Positions 35,978 to 44,556 are shown, counted from the stretch's first letter. The stretch is DNA of 64,000 nucleotides from Luteolibacter rhizosphaerae (GCF_025950095.1 NZ_JAPDDR010000002.1:310001-374000); one strand, 5' to 3'. Notes: generated from the letters alone by a model not told the origin. Program-made: numbers and translations.

Positions 35978-36592
35978 ATGAGTACAGAAAGCACCAAGTC
36001 TCTTTCATCTTTGGGCCGGCCCCGCGAATTCGACGCGGACCTCGCCCTTGAGAAGGCGCTGCGGGTGTTCTGGGAGAAGGGCTACGAGGGCGCTTCCATG
36101 GCCGACCTCACCGCCGCCATGGGCATCAACCGTCCCAGCCTCTACTCGGCCTTCGGCAACAAAGAATCCCTCTTCCGCAAGGCGATGCAGCGCTACACGG
36201 CCGGCCCCGCCTCCTACGTGACCCGGGCCCTCGAAATGCCGACTGCGTACCAGATGGCTAGAGCTTTGCTCGACGGGGCGGTGGATGTGCTGAGCAACCC
36301 CGGCAACCCGGGTGGTTGTCTTTCTATCCAAGGTGCTCTGGTTTGTGGCGACGAAGCCAAGGCGATTCGCGAGGAACTCGTCACCATGCGCTCGAGCACC
36401 CAACTCGCGATTCGCGAGCGCCTCGAACGCGCGAAAAGAGAAGGGGAACTCGTGGAGGCGACGGACGTTTCCACCCTCGCCGCCTATCTCGCCACGGTCA
36501 TTCACGGTTTGGCGGTGCAATCGGCGGGCGGAAGCTCCGCCGCGGAACTCCGGGCCGTGGCGGATCACGCCCTCCTGCGCTTTCCCGCCTGA
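35978..36592 (+). CDS. TetR/AcrR-family regulator
   Basis: A 204-residue regulator. The N-terminal domain LGRPREFDADLALEKALRVFW and the helix-turn-helix ASMADLTAAMGINRPSLYSAF (about residues 38-58) are of the AcrR branch; the C-terminal part contains NPGGCLSIQGALVCG, a TetR_C-type ligand pocket segment. It is divergent from trxA and most probably controls it and itself. A hairpin follows the stop codon. Confidence 0.88.
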   Translation: MSTESTKSLSSLGRPREFDADLALEKALRVFWEKGYEGASMADLTAAMGINRPSLYSAFGNKESLFRKAMQRYTAGPASYVTRALEMPTAYQMARALLDGAVDVLSNPGNPGGCLSIQGALVCGDEAKAIREELVTMRSSTQLAIRERLERAKREGELVEATDVSTLAAYLATVIHGLAVQSAGGSSAAELRAVADHALLRFPA

Positions 36593-36599
36593 AGCAAAA

Positions 36600-36627
36600 C
36601 ACCGGCAACCTGCTAGGGATGCCGGTG
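36600..36627. terminator. hairpin between tetR and lipoprotein gene
   Basis: An 8-bp stem (36600-36607 with 36620-36627) and a 12-nt loop lie between convergent genes. A-rich sequence on the left (gcaaaac) and GGGTAAAAG on the right give weak support for termination. Confidence 0.5.
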
Positions 36628-36652
36628 GGTAAAAGCTTCGTATCTCAGGGGT

Positions 36653-36883
36653 TCACTCGGTCGCGTCCTTGACGTCTTCCTTGATGTCCTTGGCCGCGTC
36701 TTTCACGTCATTGCCTGCGTCTTTGGCCGCGTCCTTGATGTCTTCACCGGCGTCCTTCAGTTCCTCGTTCGGACGGCGGTCCAGCGCGTCGTCGATCTTT
36801 TCCTTCACCTCCGGCGTCTCGTTTTTCTCACAAGCGGGGATGAAGGCAAGGGCGGCAGCAGCGAAGAGGTAGTTCAATTTCAT
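36653..36883 (-). CDS. small lipoprotein with repeated amphipathic tail
   Basis: A 76-residue protein. The ATG at 36883 opens a signal (MKLNYLFAAAALAFIPAC) with a likely lipidated cysteine at 18. The mature part is almost only charged helix: repeats of KDA..., with alternating KDAAKDAGNDVKDAAKD and EDIKEDVKD blocks. This recalls LEA-like, YtxH-like or entericidin-like stress proteins. It is converging with the TetR gene. Function is unknown; a membrane-stress or envelope role is possible. Confidence 0.65.
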   Translation of the reverse strand: MKLNYLFAAAALAFIPACEKNETPEVKEKIDDALDRRPNEELKDAGEDIKDAAKDAGNDVKDAAKDIKEDVKDATE

Positions 36884-37291
36884 TGTAGTCTTCGGGTCTC
36901 GCCCACGGCTGACTCCGGAGGCTAACAACCTTTTCGCTCCGCTTCCTGCTTTGTCAAATGGCCTGCGGGAGTGCAGTTGGCGTGCTGCTCAAAGACTGAC
37001 GGGTCGGTTATAAAATTCTCGTGATGAGTTGGGTCCGATCTGCATGAAAAAGGCGGGACACACCCTGCCGACCGCAGACGAGGAACGGCACAACGTGAGC
37101 GATTTTTGGTGGCTGATTTTCCATCATGTTTGGCGACGCATGGAAGCAAGCAGTCGTAGGTTCTGCGGGCCACACTTTGGAAGACCATGAGGTCTAGGGA
37201 TATCTACGGGCAATCAACGACAACCTCTCAGGCCTTGAGGTGCCTGACTGAAGTCCAACCATCGGTAGCCACTTTATCGGACTTCCTCGCC
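36884..37291. other. intergenic region with no supported gene
   Basis: About 400 nt with lower GC than the neighbours. Short reading frames on both strands are not convincing. It may contain the far end of the IS1-like element, whose transposase remnant begins at 37292, but I cannot identify a terminal inverted repeat. Confidence 0.5.
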
Positions 37292-37914
37292 TCACTGGTC
37301 GAAGCGGCCCCATACCGCATTCACACCGTCATCGTTCGGCGTCCCGGTCACCGGCGTCTTGCGGGCCGTCGTGAAACGTGGCGGGCTGTATTTGAGCGGC
37401 CCGCTCTTTGGCATCGTACCATCCCCGTAGATCTTGACCAGCTGCGCGAAGTCGATGTTCGTGCCGAAGGCTCCTCGGCTGCTTGCAAATAGGCGTGGTG
37501 GCCGTCCGAGGTGAGTTGGACGCGGTGCTTGAGACGGCCCGCAGGGTCATTCATGAAAGCTTTCGCGCTGTAGCCGTCGCGGCTACCGACATGCCAGCAT
37601 GGGACCAGCCTGGTATCGGCACACAGGGCAACCCATGTCCAAACGTCGCCCCATACTTCAGCCCGCTTCTCATCGGTTGTGTTCTTGTCCTTGGCCCCGA
37701 CGAACGACCAAATCTCATCGCACTCCAAGCGCTTGCACGGCAAGTTGCGGAAAGCGTCATCTTGGCAGGCGCTGCCTGCGTAGCCAAGCCGCTCAAGCAG
37801 GCTTGGCTACGTGGTGCGATGGATGCCCGTCATGCGGGTCGTGCTGCGAAGGCTGTTACCCTCGACCAGAGCGGCGACGGCGTGGGCACGTTTGCGCAGT
37901 GATAACCTGTTCAT
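37292..37914 (-). pseudogene. IS1-family-like transposase, disrupted
   Basis: A minus-strand remnant. The ATG at 37914 begins MNRLSLRKRAHAVAALVEG, a helix-turn-helix start, but meets an in-frame TAG after 35 codons (MTGIHRTT*). The same frame continues with PCKRLECDEIWSFVGAKDKN, the IS1-type catalytic core (first Asp in CDEIWSF), and LTSDGHHAYLQAAEE (second Asp). After AAEE the true reading moves to another frame (AFGTNIDFAQLVKIYGDG), showing a one-base deletion, and stops at 37292 without the expected C-terminal ERQNLTMRM region. So it has at least a nonsense or double frameshift, one further frameshift and a truncation. It marks the left side of an accessory stretch. Confidence 0.82.
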
Positions 37915-38017
37915 CCCTTGTTGGGCTGAGTGGTATAGTTTGACGTGTAAAGCACTGATACGCAGACGCAAGAAACCCGCCGCAAGGACGGGCTTCGAGG
38001 TTCAGATAGGGCGAGGT

Positions 38018-38779
38018 CTAAGTCGGCGGGGAATACCAGTTCCCATCTTCGTCGAGTCGTGACGCAAGGTGCTTCACAAACTCTGGAATCAGATGGAGAA
38101 GCGTCTCCGCATTCGTGGCGTAGAAAGACTTGTTGCCGTGAGCCAAGTCATTCCGCCACTGGAAAGCAACCAACCGATTCAAACGGCAGGCCCCGTTCAT
38201 GAAGTCTTTGTCTGTCCCAACAGGTAAAGTGCTAGGATTGGCATCCCTACTCTTTTCGTATGCTTCGCAGGTAGCTCTCCAACTTTTGCCGGGAGCTGCG
38301 CCCGCAGCTTTCGCGAACGCTTTGACGCAGGACTCGAAAAGCATGACCAGATGAGAAACGCATGCGGTGTCCTCACGGAACGCAAAGCACCGCAGGGCGC
38401 GCCGAAGATCATCTCGCAAAGCCGCATCTTTGAATCGGACGCTAAAGTCTTCGCCGACCAAAGATTCAGGCGACAGCTCCACCCAATGAACCCGGTCGCT
38501 AGGGACCGCGAAGAACTTCACGGAAACCATTTCGCGCTCAACAAACGTCCGAACAAACTCGACCATCGGCAGATAGTCTTTGAAGCGAGCCGGGTCTTGT
38601 AGTTCAGCGGACACTTCGCGGACGCCTTCTGCGGTAGTCCCCATCCCTATGCGGTCTAGCTCGGCAGCGAGCTTGTTCAACGGCTGGGTCAGGGGCCAGT
38701 GTTCGGTTCCGTCTAGCGCCCCCGTGTCCACGCCGCTCTGCGTGCGGGATAGGCTGTCCGGTGTGCTCGGAAACGACAC
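38018..38779 (-). CDS. hypothetical protein with HEPN-like RNDLAH motif
   Basis: A 253-residue soluble protein I do not recognise as a named family. The start at 38779 is a GTG; a start further in is possible. The second half is helical and ends with FQWRNDLAHGNKSF, whose RNDLAH is the Rx4H motif of HEPN ribonucleases, preceded by LVMLFESCVKAFAKAAG. The helix-Rx4H-helix layout fits a HEPN fold. The N-terminal 100 residues include LQDPARFKDYLPMVEF and VKFFAVPSDRVHWVE. No antitoxin (MNT) gene lies beside it. It stands between a dead transposase and a leftward terminator, in lower-GC DNA, so it was probably acquired by transfer. HEPN assignment is moderate. Confidence 0.62.
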   Translation of the reverse strand: MSFPSTPDSLSRTQSGVDTGALDGTEHWPLTQPLNKLAAELDRIGMGTTAEGVREVSAELQDPARFKDYLPMVEFVRTFVEREMVSVKFFAVPSDRVHWVELSPESLVGEDFSVRFKDAALRDDLRRALRCFAFREDTACVSHLVMLFESCVKAFAKAAGAAPGKSWRATCEAYEKSRDANPSTLPVGTDKDFMNGACRLNRLVAFQWRNDLAHGNKSFYATNAETLLHLIPEFVKHLASRLDEDGNWYSPPT

Positions 38780-38807
38780 GTACCGCGAGTTCGTTCGGAC
38801 TCAGACG

Positions 38808-38835
38808 CAAAAAAGGATCAGGAAAAACCTGATCC
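38808..38835 (-). terminator. orphan leftward intrinsic terminator
   Basis: On the minus strand GGATCAGG, TTTTT, CCTGATCC is followed by six T (complement of 38809-38814). It lies 29 nt upstream of the HEPN-like start and has no minus-strand gene to its right within the region, so it is either an attenuator of the HEPN-like gene, an insulator or the relic of a lost gene. Confidence 0.72.
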
Positions 38836-39008
38836 CCTAGTACGGCGGGCGATTGGAATCGGCGCTTTATTCAAACTGTACCATTACCCAACCTTGCTTC
38901 AAGCCTCTGTTATCCGCTTCCGGTTGATGGTTGGTTTCAAAAAAGAAGATTGTTGATCCAGACGGGGACCCGCACGTAGAAAGATCGGCGCGGTCGACTC
39001 CGCGTCTT

Positions 39009-39911
39009 ATGAAAACTCTTCAGTTACCTCGCCTGTTTTTCCCAGCCAACTCTATGCGGGCATCGCTAGCAGTAGTTCTTCTTACTATCGCTTCGTCCCA
39101 CGGGGCAGCCGCTCCAAGAGTCTATCGCTTCATTTCTACAGCAGCGAATACAACCGATCATTCACTGACTGTTGACCACCCCGACTTCAATGGAAAGCCC
39201 TCTCACCGGTTGATCGTATCACAGTACTCGGTCGGTGTTTCCAATCCGCATAATGTTAGCGTCCTTTACAATCACGCCACTCAAAGGTGGCAGATCTTCA
39301 ACAGCGATTTCGAAGATATTTCGGTGAACGCTGGCTTTAATGTGATGATTGCTCCGGCTTCCAAAACAACGAGCGTAACACCTCAGAACCTCGACGGAGG
39401 CCTCGCATTTTTCCAGACACAGAAAAACAACCCGGAGGCGAACTTGCTCTGCACCCACATGAGCAACCCAGTTCCAATCCTGAACGGCGTGGCCCAACCG
39501 AACAGCATCGGCCTGTTCTTCATTCCCGCTGGCTCCCGACATCCTTCGATCGCGAGCCGCTGGGCCCTTTTCCAAGAAAATGGTGAACCACACGTAGCGG
39601 CAGCTTATAACATTCTTGACGTTACTAAGCTCAAGGTAGGGGGCTCTCTGATCTCCTTTCGTCACGCGGCTGTTACCGCGAATACCGCCAACGGTGAAAC
39701 GGTGATCACGAACGCGCTTACCGATGGCAAGCCGGACGCCGTGCTTTTTGTGCAGCATTTCTTCTCGCAGGGCGCCGCAGCTAATAACGTTGATGAGATC
39801 CTTGGCGTCCGTTATTCGGATGGGAAGTGGCGGATATTTGTCCAAGACGGAGATGACCTGCCGGTTACCAGCGGTTACATGGTCGTCGCCTTTCCAACCG
39901 TGACACCCTGA
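39009..39911 (+). CDS. secreted hypothetical protein, DUF7452-like
   Basis: A 300-residue exported protein. The ATG at 39009 gives a long signal (core SLAVVLLTIASSHGAAA). The body contains repeated units with a NPHNVSVLYNHATQRWQIFN-like pattern (SNPHNVSVLYN, RWQIFNSDFEDISVNAGFNV; and later DEILGVRYSDGKWRIF), matching the DUF7452-like repeats in which VSVLYN/GVRYSDG and RW.IF.QD follow each other. So it has at least two, probably three, related units. Function is unknown. It is in moderate-GC DNA of the accessory stretch and is followed by a clear terminator. Confidence 0.65.
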   Translation: MKTLQLPRLFFPANSMRASLAVVLLTIASSHGAAAPRVYRFISTAANTTDHSLTVDHPDFNGKPSHRLIVSQYSVGVSNPHNVSVLYNHATQRWQIFNSDFEDISVNAGFNVMIAPASKTTSVTPQNLDGGLAFFQTQKNNPEANLLCTHMSNPVPILNGVAQPNSIGLFFIPAGSRHPSIASRWALFQENGEPHVAAAYNILDVTKLKVGGSLISFRHAAVTANTANGETVITNALTDGKPDAVLFVQHFFSQGAAANNVDEILGVRYSDGKWRIFVQDGDDLPVTSGYMVVAFPTVTP

Positions 39912-39926
39912 GGCATCCGGGTTTTT

Positions 39927-39960
39927 CCGTAGGGCAGATGCTAAGGCATCTACCCTACGG
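39927..39960 (+). terminator. long hairpin after the secreted protein
   Basis: A 15-bp stem with one mismatch (39927-39941 with 39946-39960) and a 4-nt loop lies 16 nt after the stop codon. There is no T-run on the right. The stem is stable enough to serve as a transcript end. Confidence 0.65.
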
Positions 39961-40264
39961 CTTCAGTTGCGAGCATAATTTGTTGATCTCTATTGATATA
40001 CAGGATGCATGCTGGCCTGCCCCGAGGTCTTGGCATGTCGAAAGCAAATGGTTCTTCTCACGACGTTCGGCCCGATTACGGGCCAACTTGAGGAAATCGC
40101 CCGCGCCCCCGACCTGATTATTTGCCGCGCAATTCATACGAATCTAAATGGGGAAATGTAATTGTCTCCGTCTCCGCGGCGGGAACGTCACGTGCTTCCC
40201 CCTTGCCAATCCGGGAAAAAGGGGCCATAGGCCCCGCCGCCCTTGCCCCGGGGTTCACGCCGCC
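39961..40264. other. typA upstream region
   Basis: About 300 nt, AT-richer on the left and GC-rich near typA. No gene is convincing. A GGGGCC-AT-A-GGCCCC hairpin lies near 40221-40234, about 30 nt before the typA start, and might affect translation initiation. The promoter of typA should be here. Confidence 0.45.
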
Positions 40265-42109
40265 ATGTCACTGAAAGTCCGCAATCTCGCCATTATCGCC
40301 CACGTTGACCACGGGAAAACCACGCTCGTGGACCAGCTCCTGCAAGCAGGCGGGACCTACCGTGACAATCAAGCCCAACAAGAGCGCGCCATGGATTCCA
40401 TGGACCTCGAAAAGGAAAAGGGCATCACCATCAAGGCCAAGAACACTTCCATTCACTGGGAAGGCTACACGATCAATATCGTGGACACCCCGGGCCACGC
40501 CGACTTCGGCGCGGAGGTGGAGCGCGTGATGAAGATGGTGGATGGCGTGCTGCTCGTCGTGGACGCCTCCGGCGGTCCGCAGGCCCAGACCCGCTTCGTG
40601 CTGCGCAAGGCGATGCAGGAAGGCCTCAAGCCAATCGTGGTGGTCAACAAGATCGACCGCCCGCTGGCCACGCCGATGAAGGTGCACGATCAGGTTCTTG
40701 AGCTCCTGCTCGACCTGGATGCCGACGAGGAGCAGTTCAACGCTCCTTTCTGCTACGGCTCGGCCCGCGACGGCTACTTCATGGATCATCCCGATGACGA
40801 GCGGAAGGACTGCGTGCCGCTGCTCAAGAAGATCATCGAGCACATCCCTGCCCCGAAGGCCGATCCGGAAGCACCTTTCCTCATGCTCGTCTCGAACATC
40901 GAGTGGGACGACTACGTCGGCCGTGTCGCCGTCGGCAAGGTCCTCGGTGGCAGCGTGAAGAAGGGCGACACCGTCTGGTTGCTTCGCGAGGACGGCACCA
41001 AGACCCAGTCGAAGGTGATGAAGACCTTCTCCTACTCCGGCTTGGCCACCACGGACTCCGAAGGCTGCAGCGCCGGCGGCATCGTGGGCGTCGCCGCTGG
41101 TATCGAGAACGTGAACATCGGCGAAACTCTCGCCGGTAGCTCCGAGCAAGAGCCGCTTCCCTTCGTCGCGATCGACCCGCCGACGGTGTCGATGCAGTTC
41201 TCCATCAACGACGGTCCGCTCGCCGGTAAGGAAGGCAAGCACGTGACCTCCCGCGCCATCCGCGATCGCCTGATGCGCGAGCTGAAGACGAACATTTCCA
41301 TCACCGTCGAGGACACCGATACCTCGGGCGTCTTCAACGTCTCTGCCCGTGGTGCGATGCAGATCGCGGTGCTGGTCGAGCAGATGCGCCGCGAAGGCTT
41401 CGAGGTGCTTGTTTCCCGCCCGGTCGTGATCTTCCGTCGCGACGAGGCAGGTAAGGTGCTCGAGCCCTTCGAAACGCTCTACGTGGAAGCTCCGGGCGAC
41501 TATACCCAAGGCATCCTGAAGATCCTCATGAACCGCAAGGGCATGATGGAGCACATGGACACCGAGGCCAGCGGCCGCGTGTTCATCCAAGCCTCCATCC
41601 CGACCCGCGGCCTGATCGGCTTCGAGACCGAACTGGTCAACCTGACCTCCGGTCACGGTATCATGAGCCACCTCTTCAAGGAGTATGCCCCGCACGCCGG
41701 CGAGATCCAGAACCGCACGACCGGTACGCTGGTCTCGATGGATTCCGGTGCCGCCACGCCGTACTCGCTGCAGATGCTCGAGGAGCGCGGTATCCTCTTC
41801 GTCGCCCCCGGCGATGCGGTCTATGAAGGCATGCTGGTGGGCGAGAACCCGCGCGTGGGCGACCTGCCGGTGAACCCGGTGAAGGAGAAGCACCTCGATA
41901 ACATGCGCTCCTCCGGCAAGGACAAGACTTCCAAGCTCACCCCGGCGATCCGCTTCTCGCTGGAGCGCGCGATCGAATACATCGACGCGGACGAGCTGGT
42001 CGAAGCGACCCCGCAGAACATCCGTCTCCGCAAGCGCCTCCTCGATGCCAACGCCCGCAAGCGCGCGGCCAAGGGCATCGCCTATGAGGATCGCAGCAAC
42101 CGCGGCTAA
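40265..42109 (+). CDS. typA: ribosome-associated translational GTPase TypA/BipA
   Basis: A 614-residue GTPase acting on the ribosome during assembly and stress. G1 is [15 protein letters not shown] (about residues 12-26), G2 lies in [15 protein letters not shown]3 is DTPGHADFG and G4 is NKIDRP. Domain 2, EF-G-like domains and the BipA C-terminal domain ([19 protein letters not shown] cut before [11 protein letters not shown]) are all present, so it is full length. The ATG at 40265 is chosen over an upstream frame because the family starts 7 residues before [11 protein letters not shown]. It is a single gene ending at a convergent terminator. Confidence 0.97.
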   Translation: MSLKVRNLAIIAHVDHGKTTLVDQLLQAGGTYRDNQAQQERAMDSMDLEKEKGITIKAKNTSIHWEGYTINIVDTPGHADFGAEVERVMKMVDGVLLVVDASGGPQAQTRFVLRKAMQEGLKPIVVVNKIDRPLATPMKVHDQVLELLLDLDADEEQFNAPFCYGSARDGYFMDHPDDERKDCVPLLKKIIEHIPAPKADPEAPFLMLVSNIEWDDYVGRVAVGKVLGGSVKKGDTVWLLREDGTKTQSKVMKTFSYSGLATTDSEGCSAGGIVGVAAGIENVNIGETLAGSSEQEPLPFVAIDPPTVSMQFSINDGPLAGKEGKHVTSRAIRDRLMRELKTNISITVEDTDTSGVFNVSARGAMQIAVLVEQMRREGFEVLVSRPVVIFRRDEAGKVLEPFETLYVEAPGDYTQGILKILMNRKGMMEHMDTEASGRVFIQASIPTRGLIGFETELVNLTSGHGIMSHLFKEYAPHAGEIQNRTTGTLVSMDSGAATPYSLQMLEERGILFVAPGDAVYEGMLVGENPRVGDLPVNPVKEKHLDNMRSSGKDKTSKLTPAIRFSLERAIEYIDADELVEATPQNIRLRKRLLDANARKRAAKGIAYEDRSNRG

Positions 42110-42160
42110 GTAAGGGAAAAACCCGCCAAACCCGGCATCTTCCCCAATAGCCTTCCCCGC

Positions 42161-42190
42161 AAGGGCCGTTCCGTTATCGGGACGGCCCTT
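42161..42190. terminator. bidirectional terminator overlapping a CDS end
   Basis: A 12-bp stem with one wobble (42161-42172 with 42179-42190), loop GTTATC. It lies between typA and the convergent hypothetical gene, whose stop codon (42174-42176) is inside the loop. Thus the last codons of that gene form one arm of the terminator. Confidence 0.75.
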
Positions 42191-42719
42191 CGTCTTGAAG
42201 CGGCATGGCCTCTTGGTCCAGCTCGCTGCGGCGGGCGGCGTTCTCGGAGTGCAACATGGCCATCTCACCGGCCCAGCGGCTTATCTGCCAGTGGCGGAGG
42301 AACCAGAGGCCGGTGCCGATCATGGCGAGAAGGATGGCCAAAGAGGTCCACGCAACGGCGATTGGTACCCAGCCGCTGTCGATCTCGTCCGCCGCGCTCC
42401 AGACGATCGCGCAGGAGATGAGGCCGACGAGGATGCCCCAGCGGATCGCGCCGCTGCCATCGATGCGGCTGAAGCGGAGGTAAACCGCCGTGAGGAACAG
42501 GACACTCGGGAGGATCCAACCGAGGATCAGGACCTGCGGGGTCGCGAAGAGGTTGTCGGCCCCGGTTTCGTCGAGCAGACCGTCGCCCGCCCAATCCGCT
42601 GCGACCAAGGCCGTGGCCCCGGTAGTGACCGCCATCCAGATCGCGCCGAGGAAGACGAGGATGTTGCCGAAGGTTCCGGCGACGGCTCCGGCGAAGTTAT
42701 CCGCGAAATCGAGCTTCAT
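42174..42719 (-). CDS. hypothetical membrane protein
   Basis: A 181-residue protein with about four membrane helices: residues 16-38 (GNILVFLGAIWMAVTTG), 62-82 (LILGWILPSVLFLTAVYL), 93-112 (WGILVGLISCAIVWSAA) and 117-140 (VPIAVAWTSLAILLAMIGTG). The C-terminal 40 residues are a charged coiled coil (EMAMLHSENAARRSELDQE). I do not recognise a family. It is 11 nt downstream of another small membrane protein on the same strand, with which it probably forms an operon and perhaps a complex. Confidence 0.6.
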   Translation of the reverse strand: MKLDFADNFAGAVAGTFGNILVFLGAIWMAVTTGATALVAADWAGDGLLDETGADNLFATPQVLILGWILPSVLFLTAVYLRFSRIDGSGAIRWGILVGLISCAIVWSAADEIDSGWVPIAVAWTSLAILLAMIGTGLWFLRHWQISRWAGEMAMLHSENAARRSELDQEAMPLQDEGPSR

Positions 42720-42730
42720 GGGGGCTCCGC

Positions 42731-43288
42731 TCAGATGGGAATCCCCAAATCCTCCGCGCTGCTGCTGACGGTGCCGAACTTCTTCTCCAGACCGGCGCGG
42801 CGCTCGACATTGGCGGCGAGCAGCTCTTCCAGATGGTTCCGGCCGCGATTTGCCTCAAACTTTCCGTAGCGCCGGACCGCGCGGCGGATGGCGGTCGTGA
42901 AGGCGATGGTGATGGCAGCGGCGACGATCTTCGGGAGAATCCCACCGGGGATCGCCATGATGAAGATGCCGGTGATCATGAAGGCCTGCAGGGTGGCGAG
43001 GATGTTCCAATGCTTCGCCTCCACGTTCTCGGAGCGGATGAACCACATGCCGGTCCAGAAGACGAAAGCGATGATCGGCAGGACGGCGAGGACATACATC
43101 AGCCCGCCTTGGACCCCGACTTCGCCGCCACCCGCGTAGCCGAAGCTGCCCTCGGCCAAGGCGGTGCCGGCCATCAGGGAAAGCACGCCGATGCCGGCGC
43201 CGGAAAGTATCGCCATGGCGAATACGAGCGCCTTCAGCAGCACCCAACCGATGCTATCGACCAGCAGTTCGATGAATCCGGCTTTCAT
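42731..43288 (-). CDS. hypothetical membrane protein
   Basis: A 185-residue protein. The ATG at 43288 is used because an upstream frame adds a proline/serine-rich region without conservation signs. Helices lie at about residues 10-42 (WVLLKALVFAMAILSGAGIG and GVLSLMAGTALA), 60-80 (LMYVLAVLPIIAFVFWTGM) and 95-125 (ATLQAFMITGIFIMAIPGG, VAAAITIAFTTA). The tail is charged and ends in a coiled coil. It is unrecognised. It is 11 nt before the next membrane protein of the same strand. Confidence 0.6.
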   Translation of the reverse strand: MKAGFIELLVDSIGWVLLKALVFAMAILSGAGIGVLSLMAGTALAEGSFGYAGGGEVGVQGGLMYVLAVLPIIAFVFWTGMWFIRSENVEAKHWNILATLQAFMITGIFIMAIPGGILPKIVAAAITIAFTTAIRRAVRRYGKFEANRGRNHLEELLAANVERRAGLEKKFGTVSSSAEDLGIPI

Positions 43289-43358
43289 GATCCCCCTATC
43301 TCTCATAAACGGGAGATAAAGGCAAGAAGCGCGTGGCTTGCCGGCCGCGAAACGGATT

Positions 43359-43823
43359 TTAGCCCTCGCTCGGGGGGAAGATGACGGCGACGCGTTCGAT
43401 GCCGTTCTTGGAGAACTCCTCCCAGTAGCGCTTCTCGATGTCCTGGGTTTGGGCGCGGCGTTCTTCCTCGGTGAGTTTGGTCCACGCAGGCATGCCGATG
43501 GCACGGGCGAGGTCGCGGTCGGCAAGGCGGATGACGAGCTCTTCCCAGAAGACCTCGTTGCGGAACTCGTCGTAGCACTGCTGGTAGAAGGAGCCGTCCT
43601 GATAGTCGGGGGTCAGGTGGTGCTTCTGCTTCTCCTCGTCGAAGGCGATGTGGGTGCCTTGGCCGGCGTGCTTGGCCTTCTCCAGGACCTTCTCCTCGAG
43701 CGCCTCGTAGGCGGCGACGCCTTCCTCGGAGCCGGGGCGCTCGTTCCATGAGGCGACTTCGGCGGCCAGGCTGACCATCTCCACGAGGGTATCGAGTTCG
43801 TCTTCGGTGAAACGCAAATGCAT
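43359..43823 (-). CDS. hypothetical cytoplasmic protein
   Basis: A 154-residue acidic protein starting MHLRFTEDELDTLVEMVSLAAEV cut at DTLVEM; the ATG at 43823 fits, while the longer frame to 44009 runs through repeat-derived sequence. Blocks include DYQDGSFYQQCYDEFRNEVFWEE and RIADRDLARAIG-type helices (VIRLADRDLARAIGM). It is all-helical with no membrane segment, and ends IERVAVIFPPSEG. The family is unknown; similar small proteins occur in Verrucomicrobiota. It lies 70 nt before the membrane-protein pair on the same strand. Confidence 0.62.
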   Translation of the reverse strand: MHLRFTEDELDTLVEMVSLAAEVASWNERPGSEEGVAAYEALEEKVLEKAKHAGQGTHIAFDEEKQKHHLTPDYQDGSFYQQCYDEFRNEVFWEELVIRLADRDLARAIGMPAWTKLTEEERRAQTQDIEKRYWEEFSKNGIERVAVIFPPSEG

Positions 43824-44160
43824 GTCGGGGCGGGGAGGGAAGCACTGCTTGGGGTACGCCGCAAGCTTGCGCTGGGAGAGAGGTGAAGTGCCGGGTGATC
43901 CGTGAGCAGTGATCAGCGGGAGTCGGCTACCGCGGAGACACGGAGGTCGCGGAGGAACGCAGAGAGGGAAAGGCGGGAAATGGAAACGCCAAGACGCGAA
44001 GTTCGCCAAGTTTCCGAGGGCGAGGTTTGGGCGCGGAGCTCTTGGGGCGTTGAACCGCTTAAGGCGCTGCGCGTAGGGTTCTCACCCGTCCTCTTTGCGT
44101 TGGGATGGGCGGGGACCTCGGGGTGCCGGGCTGGCCTTGGGATGGGCGTGGCGTGCGAGG
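43824..44160. repeat. intergenic region with dispersed repeats
   Basis: About 340 nt without a gene. It holds a copy of the GTGCCGAGTGATCAGTGAGC family (43888-43920), a copy of the TACCGCGGAG...GTCGCGGAGG family (43928-43967) and a CGCCAAGACGCGAAG element (43988-44002). The same families recur at 50.8-53.4 kb. Confidence 0.7.
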
Positions 44161-44235
44161 TGGTACACGAGGACGGGATCGAACCGCCGACCATCCCGGT
44201 GTAAGCGGGACGCTCTACCGCTGAGCTACTCGTGC
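44161..44235 (-). tRNA. tRNA-Val (anticodon UAC)
   Basis: The minus strand folds as a complete tRNA. The acceptor stem GCACGAG pairs with CTCGTGT (one G-U at the end), the D-arm contains AGCTCAGCGGTAGAGC, the anticodon stem TCCCG/CGGGA encloses CTTACAC with anticodon TAC, and the T-arm has GGTTCGATCC. CCA is encoded (complement of 44161-44163). It stands alone, with repeats on both sides. Confidence 0.95.
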
Positions 44236-44556
44236 TTTTGCCTGCGGACGGGGGGACTGTCTGTGGAAGGAAGGGGGCGGGCAAGCTAGAAGTGGGGGGG
44301 TGGGGGGAGAGAAATCACTAATCACTAATCTTCTAATCACAAATCGGGGTGCGCGCTGCCGCGCGGTTGGGGGGAGGGGGCGAGTGATCGGTGTTGAGTT
44401 GGAAGGAAAGGCAGGTGCCGAGTGAGCAGTGAGCAGTGGAAAGGCGGGGGTGGGGGGTGGATACTAGGGGGGTCGTCCGTCTGAAGGCCGGGACTAGGTA
44501 CCCTTGGTGGCGGGCATTGAGAACTGCTTCGTCCGCTCACGGAGTGAGCGGACTAC
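44236..44556. repeat. intergenic region with dispersed repeats
   Basis: About 320 nt, no gene. It contains ATCACTAATCACTAATC (44314-44330) followed by sequence nearly identical to 50777-50835, a GTGCCGAGTGAGCAG copy (44415-44445), an inverted copy of the TAGTCCCG...CTTCAG element (44472-44496), and a perfect 10-bp hairpin (44531-44540 with 44544-44553) just after the Hsp70 stop codon that may end its transcript. Confidence 0.7.

Noticed and set aside
36922-37188. An 88-codon minus-strand gene beside the transposase remnant
   Set aside because: Cysteine/arginine-rich, no ribosome site, no recognisable domain; could be a relic but not supportable as a gene.
42110-42173. A replication origin at the composition switch
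   Set aside because: No DnaA-box cluster or AT-rich unwinding region; the short gap holds only a terminator.
40268-42268. A 666-codon minus-strand frame
   Set aside because: Complete antisense of typA, produced by high-GC codon use.
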